NCBI RefSeq assembly: GCF_029873635.1
Contig: NC_080422.1
Location: forward strand, 10,013,764 to 10,077,763
Direction of reading: 5' to 3'
Length of the DNA: 64,000 bases
From: Malania oleifera
Lineage: Eukaryota > Streptophyta > Magnoliopsida > Santalales > Ximeniaceae
Positions 1 through 10,286 of this stretch are shown here, piece by piece. The notes beneath the pieces are model-generated. The model was not told the origin of the DNA and made no database searches. It saw nothing but the letters and a program-made list of their open reading frames with translations. Each line of letters begins with the position of its first letter. Positions within the stretch are counted from its first letter, which is position 1. The position numbers and the translations under genes were made by a program.

Positions 1-1282
1 ACATCCCCACCTTGGGCATACCCCCTAAGGATCACACTATCCCTACTCACTTAAACAGGTGGAGCAAAAGCCGTTACAACTTCTCCTTACAGGATGAGGT
101 AAACCCCAGCTCAATTACAAGGTTGAGCCCAACTTGTCTCCCTTACGGGGCGAAGACTCCCCAATTCAATTTTCAAGCTGAACCCAACTGATCTCACTTA
201 CGGGGCTGAGACTTCCCAATTCAATTAACAGGTAGAACCCAACCGATCTTAATAAAAAAAAAATTGTACATAATAATGTTTATGAAAATACAAGCAAAGA
301 TGTACCTGTTTACGCTCTACAATGCACTCTCTAATATGATATGATTTATACTCAATAGAGAAAGGGTCCTTGTCTAATAATATTTGCACAAATAAAAAAT
401 GTGTGTGTGTATAAAAGATATAACCTCCAATCAAATATTTTTGCAAATAAAAACGTTTGGAGAATTTGGAGTTTAAGCTCAAGAAAAATATATGTGCAAT
501 AGATAGTTTCTTCCAATAATATTTATCATGAAAATGATCAGGAGAAACCTAAGCAATACTCTCAAAAAAGATTTTCGAAAAATAAATAACAAGTGAGAGA
601 AGATGCAAGTAAAACGCCCAAAATAAAATTCTCCCTTAAAAAATGATTTTGAAATAAATAAGCAAAAGAGAGTTGAGAGAGATTTGTTTGAAAAAATTGT
701 CCCAAAGAAATGATTTTATCAATAAAATGTTGTTGGGAGAACTTTGATTAACCAAATATTTTGAGAGGATTTGGAAGTTAATCAAAGTTGCTAATCTAAC
801 TTATGAAGGCGTATTTATAGATTTTCTGAAAATCATGACCGTTAGGGACACGCTTGGTATTTTTAAAATATTTAATTAAAAAAATATGCGTGCTTAGTGC
901 TGAAAAAATAACCCAACTCGAGAGGTTTGGTTGCCCGGTCCTTAGGGCTGGTTGCCCGAACAAACACAAAGCTGTTTTTTGGTTCGAGTGACTATGGGGA
1001 AAATTGATTGGCTAGGTCAAGGCGATTTCCCAAACCTTTGTAAGTTCGTCTGCCCGATACATGGTTCAGTCTATTGGTTCATAAGGTTCAGTCGCCCAGT
1101 GCCTTTTTGAACTACAAGTTCGTTCACTTGGGGACACTGGAAAAGTTAATGGCCAGGGTTCGTTCAAACGTGGAAGATACGTTCATTTTTGCTCAGTCGC
1201 CCGAGGAGTTGTCAACTATTTGACTTTTCAGCCAACAGTGTGCTCGGTCAGTCGAGTTGATTATAACTAGAGGGGTTCGGTC
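1..1282 (+). mobile_element. Left arm of copia-type solo LTR E1 (cut by window start)
   Basis: Noncoding. The first 240 bases resemble positions about 46170-46320 inside solo LTR E2 (cytosine-rich text with repeated 'cttacggggc'-like phrases). The arm continues AT-rich, then from about 915 to 1260 carries repeated GCCCG/GCCCA boxes preceded by GTT or GTC (for example GGTTGCCCG, CAGTCGCCC). The LTR resumes at 12520 after the G1 insertion and ends in CCAACA at 12931. Its start lies outside the window. Assignment to a Sirevirus-like copia family is inferred from similarity to E2 and from the CAACA terminus; no internal region is seen, hence a solo LTR. Confidence 0.6.
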
Positions 1283-1640
1283 TGTAGAGACCGAAAAAAT
1301 ATAATATTGAGAATAAATAAGAAAAGGATGGAAAATAGGTTAGTGATGAGAAAATCGGCAATGGTTTCTAAAGTATTAAGAAAACCATTTACGGTTATAT
1401 GGTTTTACAGTAGTCGGGTAAGTGAGTAAACGGTAAAAACTAGGCCGATTAAAAGGAAAACTGACGACAGTTTTCTCAGAGCTTGAGAAAATCGGCGACG
1501 GTTTTCACTGCAATGCAGAAATAAGAGAGATCCCATGAGCTTCATTTCTTTTATTCAACAAAAATTTCTCTCTCTCTCTCAGAACCCTACAAAGCTCCCC
1601 TCATTCTCTCTTCAATTTCGACTTCATTTTAGTCTGAATC

Positions 1641-3455
1641 TGTAACAACCCGAAGAATAATAGTATTTTAATAATAAAGAGGGAGAGAAATGGAAACAAA
1701 AACAGAAGGAGGCAGTAGCGTTCGTCGACGAAATCACACTTTGGAGATAATAATAATTTCAAGAAATTGCTAGGCTTTGTCGACGAATACAGGGATTCGT
1801 CGATGAAGGTCTTCAAGATCTCGTCGATGAGGTCCCATTTCGTCGACGAGAACATATCGAGCGAATGATTGGGCTACTCTGAATTTCGTGACGAAGGGTA
1901 AGATTCGTCAACGAATTTACTGAAAGACTCGTCAACGAGGTGACGTGTTTCGTTGACGAATCTGGCCCTATAAGTAGTGAAAATTGGATTTTTATCACAT
2001 TTTCAGTGCTCTCTCTCGCTCTCCCTCTCTTCTCTCTCCTACAGTCCATCTCCCTTCTCTCTTTGATTTCAGCCCCACCAGTCGTCAGATTGACGATCTG
2101 AAGCCACCACAACACTCCTGGCTAAGTTCTCTACAAGTTTGTCGGAGCGAATCATTGGTGAAACGAAGTTGGATTTCATTCCAAATTCAGGGTAAGACCT
2201 TTTAGTCCATTTTTGGCCTTATGACAGTTATATAAAATGATGTAGGCGAAGAAATATTGATATTCTATTCTGAAAAATGTTGATTTCAGGGTGTTATGTA
2301 GGAGGCCCTACGGGTGTTAGGCCAGTATACCATAGGGGCTTTTTAGTAATCAGGTAAGGGAAATATGCTATGCTAGGTAATTTTAAAATATTATATAGTT
2401 TATTAAATTATGAATATTATGTATTAAAGTATGATGTGGCTTAAGAATATGAATATAGTACGAAGATATGTTTTATGAATTTCAGTAGCATGATTATACG
2501 AATTCTAGTACCATGATTATACAAATCTCAGTACCATGATTAAATGAATTTCAGTACTATGATTATGCAGTTTTTAGTGTTATGATTATCAGTTTTCAGT
2601 ATCATGACGTATGAATTACAGTTACAGTTTATTCAGTATCATGGTTATTACGGTTATTTTAGAATCATGGTAAATCAGATAGTTGTATATAGAGATATAT
2701 TATATAGTATCAGACCTTGTTGGACCATACAACAGAGCACAGTACCGTTGTTACAGATATTTATGTTATGAGTGCAACCACCTATTTAGATAATATGTTG
2801 TAGTAGGTCGATCACCTAGGCCCTTGACGTGGACAGACTCTCCATCAGATATGGGTTGGGGTGGGCAGATCAGACTGATGGAGTATAGTGATTTACCTGG
2901 TCGGCCAGCCAGTGTAGATCCCACCTACAGGCCACACAACCCTGTCATGAGGGGTTAAATCATGACACACATTTATCCACAGGGAAAGTTTTCAGTTACT
3001 ATTACGTATATACAGATTTACAGAAATAGGGAACATACTTATGTCCACTAGAAGTATCTTGAATAGTAACGTACAATATTGTTATGTTAAGCAACATGGA
3101 AAGGGTCGTGGATTTTGTCACTTGTACTGTATTTACATATTCAGTTATATATAATTATATGAAAACAGATTTTCATCATATTGTAGCTCATTTGTCACAC
3201 ACTAGTAATAACATATTTCTTCTTACTGAGTATTAGCTCATCCCAATTACTTTAACATTTTTCAGGTGATCCAAGTAGGCGAGCAGATCAGGGTCACAGA
3301 TAAAGGGGCTTTAGTATTGCCCTGTCAGTAGAGAGAGAGTTTATTTTTGGAAATATTTTTGTGTAACCTTCACCAGTTGAGGATATTTAGGGAAACAGTC
3401 GTATGTGTATATTTTGGGAAACATGTTAGCACTCTAGTATTGTATATAATTATAT
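1641..3455 (+). mobile_element. Foreign B-family LTR segment inside G1 5' LTR
   Basis: It starts TGTAACAACCC like the solo LTRs at 13903, 41414 and 43218. It has the TCGTCGACGA array (1722-1960), TATAAGTAG at 1969-1977, a CT-rich leader, a 98-bp GT...AG interval (2192-2289) and the CAGTACCATGATTATA-type minisatellite (2480-2660). The last bases of the LTR are missing, about 300 bp of the host LTR (equivalent to roughly 10341-10625) has been lost, and no target duplication is seen. So this is a rearranged insertion rather than a clean solo LTR. Confidence 0.65.
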
Positions 3456-3823
3456 AAAAGGAATAAATTAAAACAGTTATTTTGAGAATTGTTAGTTGAA
3501 TTAATACGTGAAAATGTGAGTATGATATTTTTCCTGAAATTATTATGATACGAATATCAGATACAATTGTGTGGCACATGATTTATTTTGGAAACGTGTT
3601 TGAAATTGGGTGTGTTTTGCACTAAGAATAATAAGCCTATGATATTTTTTATTGAAAGCTTTAAGTAGAATGAAGATAATGGAAACCAGTTATGGTTTAT
3701 ATACTGAACTTGGATAATATGAGATTGGAAAAATGGAAAATGTTGAAAAGTGGAATACAGAACTGTTTTACTAAGAAATGTTGAAATACATGAAATGTGA
3801 TATATACCATTATGAGATGAGAT

Positions 3824-4150
3824 ATGAATACTGGAATGTGAGTATGAAAATGTGAATACTACAATATGGATATGAAATGTGAATACTAGAACGTGAATAT
3901 GAAAATGTGAATATTGTAATGTGTATGTTGAAATGTGAATATTGTAATGTGTATGTTGAAATGTGAATACTAGAAATGTGAAAATTGCAATGAGAATTCT
4001 GCAATGTGAATACTGAAATGTGAATACTGGAAGTGTGAATATTGCAAATAGAATACTGCAATGTGAATATTGAAATGAGAATATGAAAATGTGAATATTG
4101 CAATATGAATGCTTCAATATGAAACTGAAGTATGATTGCAAAATGTGAAT
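3824..4150. repeat. Minisatellite, G1 LTR type (5' copy)
   Basis: Degenerate tandem units built on AATGTGAATACTG with variants, about 13-21 bp each. The same array is at about 10995-11320 in the 3' LTR. Long minus-strand open frames here are by-products of the repeat. Confidence 0.8.
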
Positions 4151-5387
4151 GATGAAATGTATAAATGTAAACCCTGATGAACAGTTGTTGATATAGAGCA
4201 CGGTACTGTTGCTAGTGAGGTGTTAGTGCAACCACACGGTCCCATGGTGAGTGTGGTGTTGATAGTCGATCGAACTAGTGGGAAGGGTAGTTTTCCCACT
4301 TGAGTCCAAACCAGGTTTATGGTAGACCAATCGTACTACAGACGCATGGATGGATTTCTTATTTTGATCTAACCAGGTAGGCCAACCGTGATTAGATCCA
4401 GCCTTTCAGCCGCACAACCTCAACCATGGGGGGAAGCATGGCGTGGAGAATATCCTCAGGGCAACCATGAGTTATAGACACGGATGTATTGGTTACCAAG
4501 GACACACATGTGCTAGATGATGAAATTGAAATGAAAGAGAAGGAAACAATGTGAGTATAATAACATAAATAAATAAGGCAAAGTAAAACTCTCCGCCTGA
4601 AACATTACTGAGCAAGGTGAGTGCCCTAATAAATACCATTTGTTGTTATACCCGAGTTAATTGGGTAAGGTTACAAACAATATCAGAGCAGAGGGGAGCT
4701 ACATGTATGGGCGTGTAACCTCCTCTATCCTTGGGAACTTCCGCTGATAAACATAGGTTGCATGTAAATAAGTTTGAAAAATAGAAATAAAGCTTTTAAA
4801 AGCTTGGGTTTTATGTTTATATGATTATGAGTATAATTGGTATATTTTCTTATATGGTATTATCACTAAAATGGATATATATATATATATATATATATTA
4901 TGATATAATAAAACTCATATTACCACACAATGTAAATAATTTATTCTGTCTTACTGAGATGTGTCTCACCTAAATATTTAAATATTTCAGGGAACCGAGA
5001 AAGACCAGGCGATAGAGCTCCGAGATAGAGGGGAGCTGGTACCCTGACAGATAGGGTGAGTGCTTTGATCTAGGGATGTATGCTTCCCCTAAATCTAGGG
5101 ATGTATGCTTCCCCTAGAGTTTTAGTTGATTTTTGGGAATGTGTTAAATATGTATGTATATATATTTGGATGTTTAGTACTCTTGTTATTTGTATTATGG
5201 ATGATTTGTATATATTAACTTCCACTGATGGGGTTGTTTATATAAGTTTGACTGACTACCCGGTATCCCACTTCGGGTCGAGTTATATTTAAATGGTATC
5301 AGAGTTTTGATGTGGTCGATGGTTAAGTATCATTGATTTATTATTTATGGAAAAAAAAAATGGTATGAAAATCGGGGCGTCACAGTT

Positions 5388-5400
5388 TGGTATCAGAGCC
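5388..5400 (+). promoter_or_regulatory. Primer binding site of G1 (tRNA-iMet type)
   Basis: TGGTATCAGAGCC three bases after the LTR end; complementary to the 3' end of initiator tRNA-Met, the usual primer of plant LTR elements. Confidence 0.85.
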
Positions 5401-5790
5401 TAGCTTGTTGGGTTCTACAAACTTTAGTAAATAGAGGAATACAATACCAAAGTATAGGAATGGATTGTGAGGAGAATTGGAGATGTGTAGGATGAGATAT
5501 GAGTCAGTTATTATTAAAGGATGAGATTAGAATTTAGGATTCTATCTTGCGACCTGGAGGCAGGAGTTTTGTGATTGTTTCTGTGATTTTCCTAGGGTGG
5601 CGACTTCTAGAAAACCATAGATACTATCGTCAGTTCTTGTTTCTGAGTGGTAGGACTGAATCTTAAATTGGGATTGAGGATATTGGAGATGGATGATTAT
5701 AGAGGAATATTTTATTAGTTTAGTTTGTTGAGTATATTAGTGATGTTGGGATGATAAGAGTTTTAAGACTCTTTTAATATTATTTTCAGG

Positions 5791-6830
5791 ATAGATCCAA
5801 GGAGTAGTAGTGCACAAGCTGGAGGTGATGATGCAGGATCTTCAAGTATGGGTGGCGAAGATCCTGACGCAGTAATACGTAGCGTCACCCAGCAGGTGAT
5901 GATAGAGATGGCTAAAGGTTCAAGGGAGTGGAGCTGCACGATTGAGCAGTTCACGCATATGAGACCCCCGCCATTCTCTAAAGGAGCTGACCCACTCATG
6001 GTTGAGAATTGGGTCCAAGATATAGAGGATATGTTGGCAGTTCTCCCATGTACAGATGAGCATAATGTGTTATTTGTGACATTTAAGTTGACAGGGGAGA
6101 CAAAACACTGGTGGAGATCAGCGAGACTACTAGAGGAACAGAGATCTGACCTTGTTGTAGTGACGTGGATCCACTTTGGGGAGATTTTTTCAAGAGATAA
6201 TTTCCCGCTACTGTTAGAAGTGCGAAGGCAATAGAGTTCTTGCACTTGATGTAGGGGCAAATTACGGTACAACAATATGTAGCCAGATTTGTCGAGCTGT
6301 CCCAGTTTGCCCTATATTTGGTGCCGAATGAGGAAAAGAAGGCGAGAAAGTTCGAGGAGGCCCTGAGACAAAGTTTGTTTGAGTAGGTTATATGCTTTAG
6401 GGCCCAGAATTTTCCAAAGGTAGTGGATAAGGCTGCAGTTATTAAGAATGGCCTGCAGAGAGGCACTGCAGCACAGAGCTAGGAAAAGAGGCCCATGCCT
6501 CCAGATTTTCAAGCAGGGTCCAGTTGAAGGCCTTGGAGAAGACAAGATAACAGAGGAGAACGGAGACAGGGAGTGGGAGATCAGACCGTACAGGGTAGAC
6601 AGATGCCCCCTCTTTGTCCCGTATGCTATAGAAGACACACGGGAGAGTGTCGGATCAGGGAGATTATTTGTTATCGATGCCATCAGCCTGGGCATATAGC
6701 GAGAGACTGCCGAGCACAGCCAGCTATTGCGCATATTCCTAGACCATACAGAGAAGGTCATCAAGCACCTCGAGGTAGACAACATAGGAATACCGCCTCG
6801 ACATGAGTTTATGCGCTAACACTAGGAGAT
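5791..6830 (+). pseudogene. G1 gag remnant
   Basis: The reading frame homologous to the G2 gag starts at 5791 with ATA where G2 has ATG, so the start codon is lost; the first in-frame ATG is 5848. The retrotransposon gag domain reads through ENWVQDIEDML and KHWWRSARLLEEQ (5848-6234). It then shifts frame near 6190 and has stops. The nucleocapsid end is in another frame at about 6610-6715, with two zinc knuckles: CPVCYRRHTGEC and the CCHC box CYRCHQPGHIARDC. The protein would package element RNA in virus-like particles. Several frame breaks make it non-functional. Confidence 0.85.
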
Positions 6831-6851
6831 GCAGAGGCGGAAGGACAAGTC

Positions 6852-7817
6852 GTGACAAGTTTTGTTTTAATACTGTCGTATAAAACTACAACTGTGTGTG
6901 ATTCAGGTGCAACTCATTCTTTTATGTCCCAAAAATTTGTTAAGTTGTGTGGTTTAGAAACTCAGCAACTGGATTTTAGTTTGTTAGTGGCTATACCGTC
7001 AGGGGCTGTAGAGATATCTAAGAAGACACTGAGGAACTTTCCAGTCTATATTCAGGGGAGGTCTTTATCAGCTAATCTAGTGGTTTTGGATATGCATGGG
7101 TTCGAGGTGATTATGGGGATGGATTGGCTAGCTGCCCACTTTTCTAGTATTGACTACCATCAAAGAGAGGTAGTGTTCAGGCCTCTAGGAGGATAGGAGT
7201 ACAGATTTTTGGGGTCATGTTTGCGCACCCCACCATAGTTGTTATCTGCCATTCAGACGAGGAGGTTGTTGTTGGAGGATTGCCAAGGATATTTGGCTTA
7301 TATGAAGGAAGTATCAGAAAGGGAGTTGAGGGTAGAAGATATCCCGGTAATGAGGGATTTTCCTAATGTTTTTCCTAAGGATTTTCCCTAACCACCTCTT
7401 AATCAAGAGGTAGAGTTTGTTCTTGATTTAGTTTCACGGACAGCGCCGATTTCGAAAGCGCCATGTAGAATGACACTGGCGGAATTGAAAGAATTGAAGG
7501 AACAGTTGTAAGAACTATTAGATAAGGGGTTTATTCGGCCCAACGTGTCGCCCTGGGGAGCATCAGTTTTGTTTGTGAAAAAGAAGGACGGGTTGATGAG
7601 AATGTGCATCGACTACAAGGAAATAAATAAAGTGACTATCAAGAATAAGTACCCGCTTCCCCGCATCGATGATTTGTTTGATCAGTTACAAGGGACACAT
7701 ATTTTCTTGAAAATAGATTTGCGTTCTGGGCATTATCAGGTGAAAATTAGAGTAGAGGATGTTCTAAAGATAGCATTCAGGACTCGGTATGACGACTATG
7801 AATTCTTGGTTATGCCT
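6852..7817 (+). pseudogene. G1 protease and N-terminal reverse transcriptase remnant
   Basis: The aspartic protease is recognised by CDSGATHSF at about 6900, with the catalytic Asp kept, followed by the usual flap-side text ending GMDWLAAH. After stops near 7195 and 7390 the RT fingers and palm start (about 7500-7810): [42 protein letters not shown]. The frame runs to VMP and then jumps at about 7817 straight into RNase H text. About 550 bp present in G2 (21975-22526) are missing, including the FIDD catalytic motif. RT cannot be active. Confidence 0.85.
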
Positions 7818-9675
7818 AATGTGTTTTGATGTGACAGGGGAGAGTTATAGCATATGTCTCTCGACAATTGAAAGAATATGAGAAGAATTACTCTACCCAT
7901 GATTTGGAGTTAGCAGCGGTAGTTTATGCACTAAAAATTTGGAGACACTATCTTTATGGGGGTAGGTGTGAGATTTTCACTGACCATAAGAGTTTGAAAT
8001 AGAAGAACTAAACATGAGGTAGAGGAGATGGCTAGAGCTGATAAAAGATTACGACTGCATCATCAGTTACCATCTAGGAAAAACTAATGTGGTAGCTGAT
8101 GCTTTGAACCGAAAATCAGTGGGAGCATCAGTATCTGTAGAGGTGATGCAGCTTCCGATTCGGATGGATTTAGAAAGGCTCAGTGTGGAACTCGTAGAGG
8201 GCGATCATCAGGCACTTATTGCCAATCTAGTATTACAACCAACTTTAAAGGAAAGAATTAAAGTGGCTTAGAGGAGTGATGTAGAATTAGTAGAACTTAT
8301 GAAAAAAGTACAGGATGGTCTAGAGGAAGATTTTAGTATCTCAGATGATGGGGCTTTGAGGTTCCATACCAGGCTATATATGCCTGCTGAGCCTGAGATT
8401 AAGAAAGTTATTCTAGAGGAACCACACTGATCCCTGTATACTGTACACCATAGTAGCACTAAAATGTATAAGGATCTTTAGGAGTTTTTTTGGTGAAGCA
8501 ATATTAAAAAAGAGATCGCCGAGTTTGTAGTGCAGTGTTTGGCATGCCAGCAAGTGAAAGCTAAGCATCAAAGACTGGCAGGATCATTGCATCCACTCTA
8601 CATCCCTGAGTGGAAATGGGAACATATAGCGATGGATTTTGTTACAAGATTACCGTCGGCACTACATGGACAAGATGCCACTTGGGTAGTTGTAGATCGA
8701 CTGACGAAGACTGCCCATTTCTTGCCTATCAGAGTTAACTACTCCTTAAGCAGCCTTGTAGAGTTGTACATTCAAGAGATAGTTAGACTCCATGGCGTGC
8801 TAGTGTCCATAGTATCAAACCAAGACCCACAGTTTACGTCTCAGTTTTGGAGAAGTTTACAGAAGGTCATGGGTTCTCAATTGTCATTCAGTACAACATT
8901 TCATCCTCAGATAGATGGGCAGACATAGAGGACGATACAGATACTGGAGGATATGCTACAAGCATGTGTTCTGGACTTCGGAGGCAGTTGGATACGATTC
9001 ATGCCACTGGTCGAGTTTGCTTATAACAACTATCAAGCCAGCATTGGGATGGCGCCATATGAGGCGCTATATGGCAGGAAGTGTCAATCCCCATTATATT
9101 GGGAAGAAATTGGGGAACGACAGATTTTGAGGCCAGATCTGATATAGCAGACTCAAAATAAAGTCAGACTCATCAGAGACGGGATCAGAACAACACAGAG
9201 TCGGTAGAAGAGCTATATAGATACTCACCGATGAGAGTTAGAGTTTGTCACATGGAATCATGTGTTTCTGAAGGTGGCACCGTTGAAAGGAGTTATGAGA
9301 TTTTGGAGGAAGGGTAACCTGAGCCTTAGGTATATTGGACCATTCGAGATTCTTGAAAGAGTAGGTCTAGTTGCCTACAGGTTAGCTTTACCACCAGTTA
9401 TGTCTAGAATTTACAACATATTTCATGTTTCCATGTTAAGGAAATACGTCCCAAATCCCTTCTATGTGATTAGTTATGAGGCACTGGAGCTTGGTGATGC
9501 TTTGTCTTATGAAGAAGTGCTAGTGCATATTTTGGATCGAAAAGAGCAAGAGCTACGCACAAAAAGCATTTCACTGGTAAAAGTGATATGACGCAATTAT
9601 GCGGTTGAGGAAGCTTTGTGGGAATTGGAGGAACAAATACACCAGAGGTATCCATATTTATTCAGAAGAGTTTAG
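7818..9675 (+). pseudogene. G1 RNase H, integrase and chromodomain-like tail remnant
   Basis: It resumes at the RNase H region ([17 protein letters not shown], about 7845), with stops and a frame change near 8000. The integrase zinc-binding region (about 8440-8560) and core (8600-8935) follow: WEHIAMDF keeps the first Asp, but the second acidic site reads VSNQDPQF (Asp to Asn) and the Glu box reads DGQT-stop-RT, so at least two catalytic residues are lost. The conserved GPFEILERVGLVAYRLALPP and [11 protein letters not shown] text follows (9340-9460). A chromodomain-like tail (AVEEALWELEEQIHQRYPYL) ends at a TAG at 9673. Confidence 0.85.
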
Positions 9676-9948
9676 AGTTGAGCCAGTCAGAGTAAAAGTA
9701 AATAACAAGGTATGTATGTTGATTTGTAAAGTGTAGTGTAGGATAGATAGTGTTTTTTGTTTTTTTTTTTTTTTTTTAAGATAAGAATGGTTTTGGGAGA
9801 ATTTTATTTGAATAGTTGTAATCTTCCAGAACCCTCCTTTGTAACCATGGTATTCCTCCACCATAAGTGAGGATAATTAATAAAATGGTGGTGTTTCTCC
9901 TTAAGAATGAAATGTGATAGATGGCAAATTTCGAAGATGAAATTTTAT

Positions 9949-9961
9949 AAGAAGGGGAGAA
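9949..9961 (+). promoter_or_regulatory. Polypurine tract of G1
   Basis: AAGAAGGGGAGAA directly before the 3' LTR, in the same context as in G2 and D (TTTCGAGGACGAAATTTTAT upstream). Confidence 0.8.
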
Positions 9962-10245
9962 TGTAGAGATCCAAAAAACATAATATTGAGAATAAATAAG
10001 AAAATGATGGAAAATATGTTAGTGACGAGAAAAGCAGCGACAATTTTCTAGAGAATTAAGAAAACTATCGACGGTTATATGGTTTTACCGTAGCCGGGTA
10101 AGTGGGTAAATGGTAAAAAACTAGGTTGGTTAAAGAGAAAACCGGCGATGGTTTTCTGAGAGCCTGAGAAAATGGATGATGATTTTCTTTGCAGTACAGA
10201 AATAAGAGAGATCCTGCAAGCTTCATTTCTTTAATTCAACAAAAA

Positions 10246-10286
<41 letters not shown>

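Larger units (their letters stand above)
1283..5384 (+). repeat. G1 5' LTR, chimeric
   Basis: It matches the 3' LTR (9962-12519) from 1283 to about 1640 and again from about 3456 to 5384. The middle is replaced by 1.8 kb of a different LTR family. It contains the GAATACTG-type minisatellite (3824-4150), a (TA)n run (4875-4899), the shared TTACTGAGATGTGTCTCACC block near 4951, and a tandem duplication of about 26 bp near 5070-5118 that the 3' LTR lacks. Confidence 0.8.

Noticed and set aside
3557-4201. Minus-strand open frame of 214 codons rich in His, Ile, Phe and Ser
   Set aside because: It runs through the LTR minisatellite; the composition is set by the repeat. The matching frame in the other LTR (10869-11360) is equally repetitive and neither resembles a protein family.
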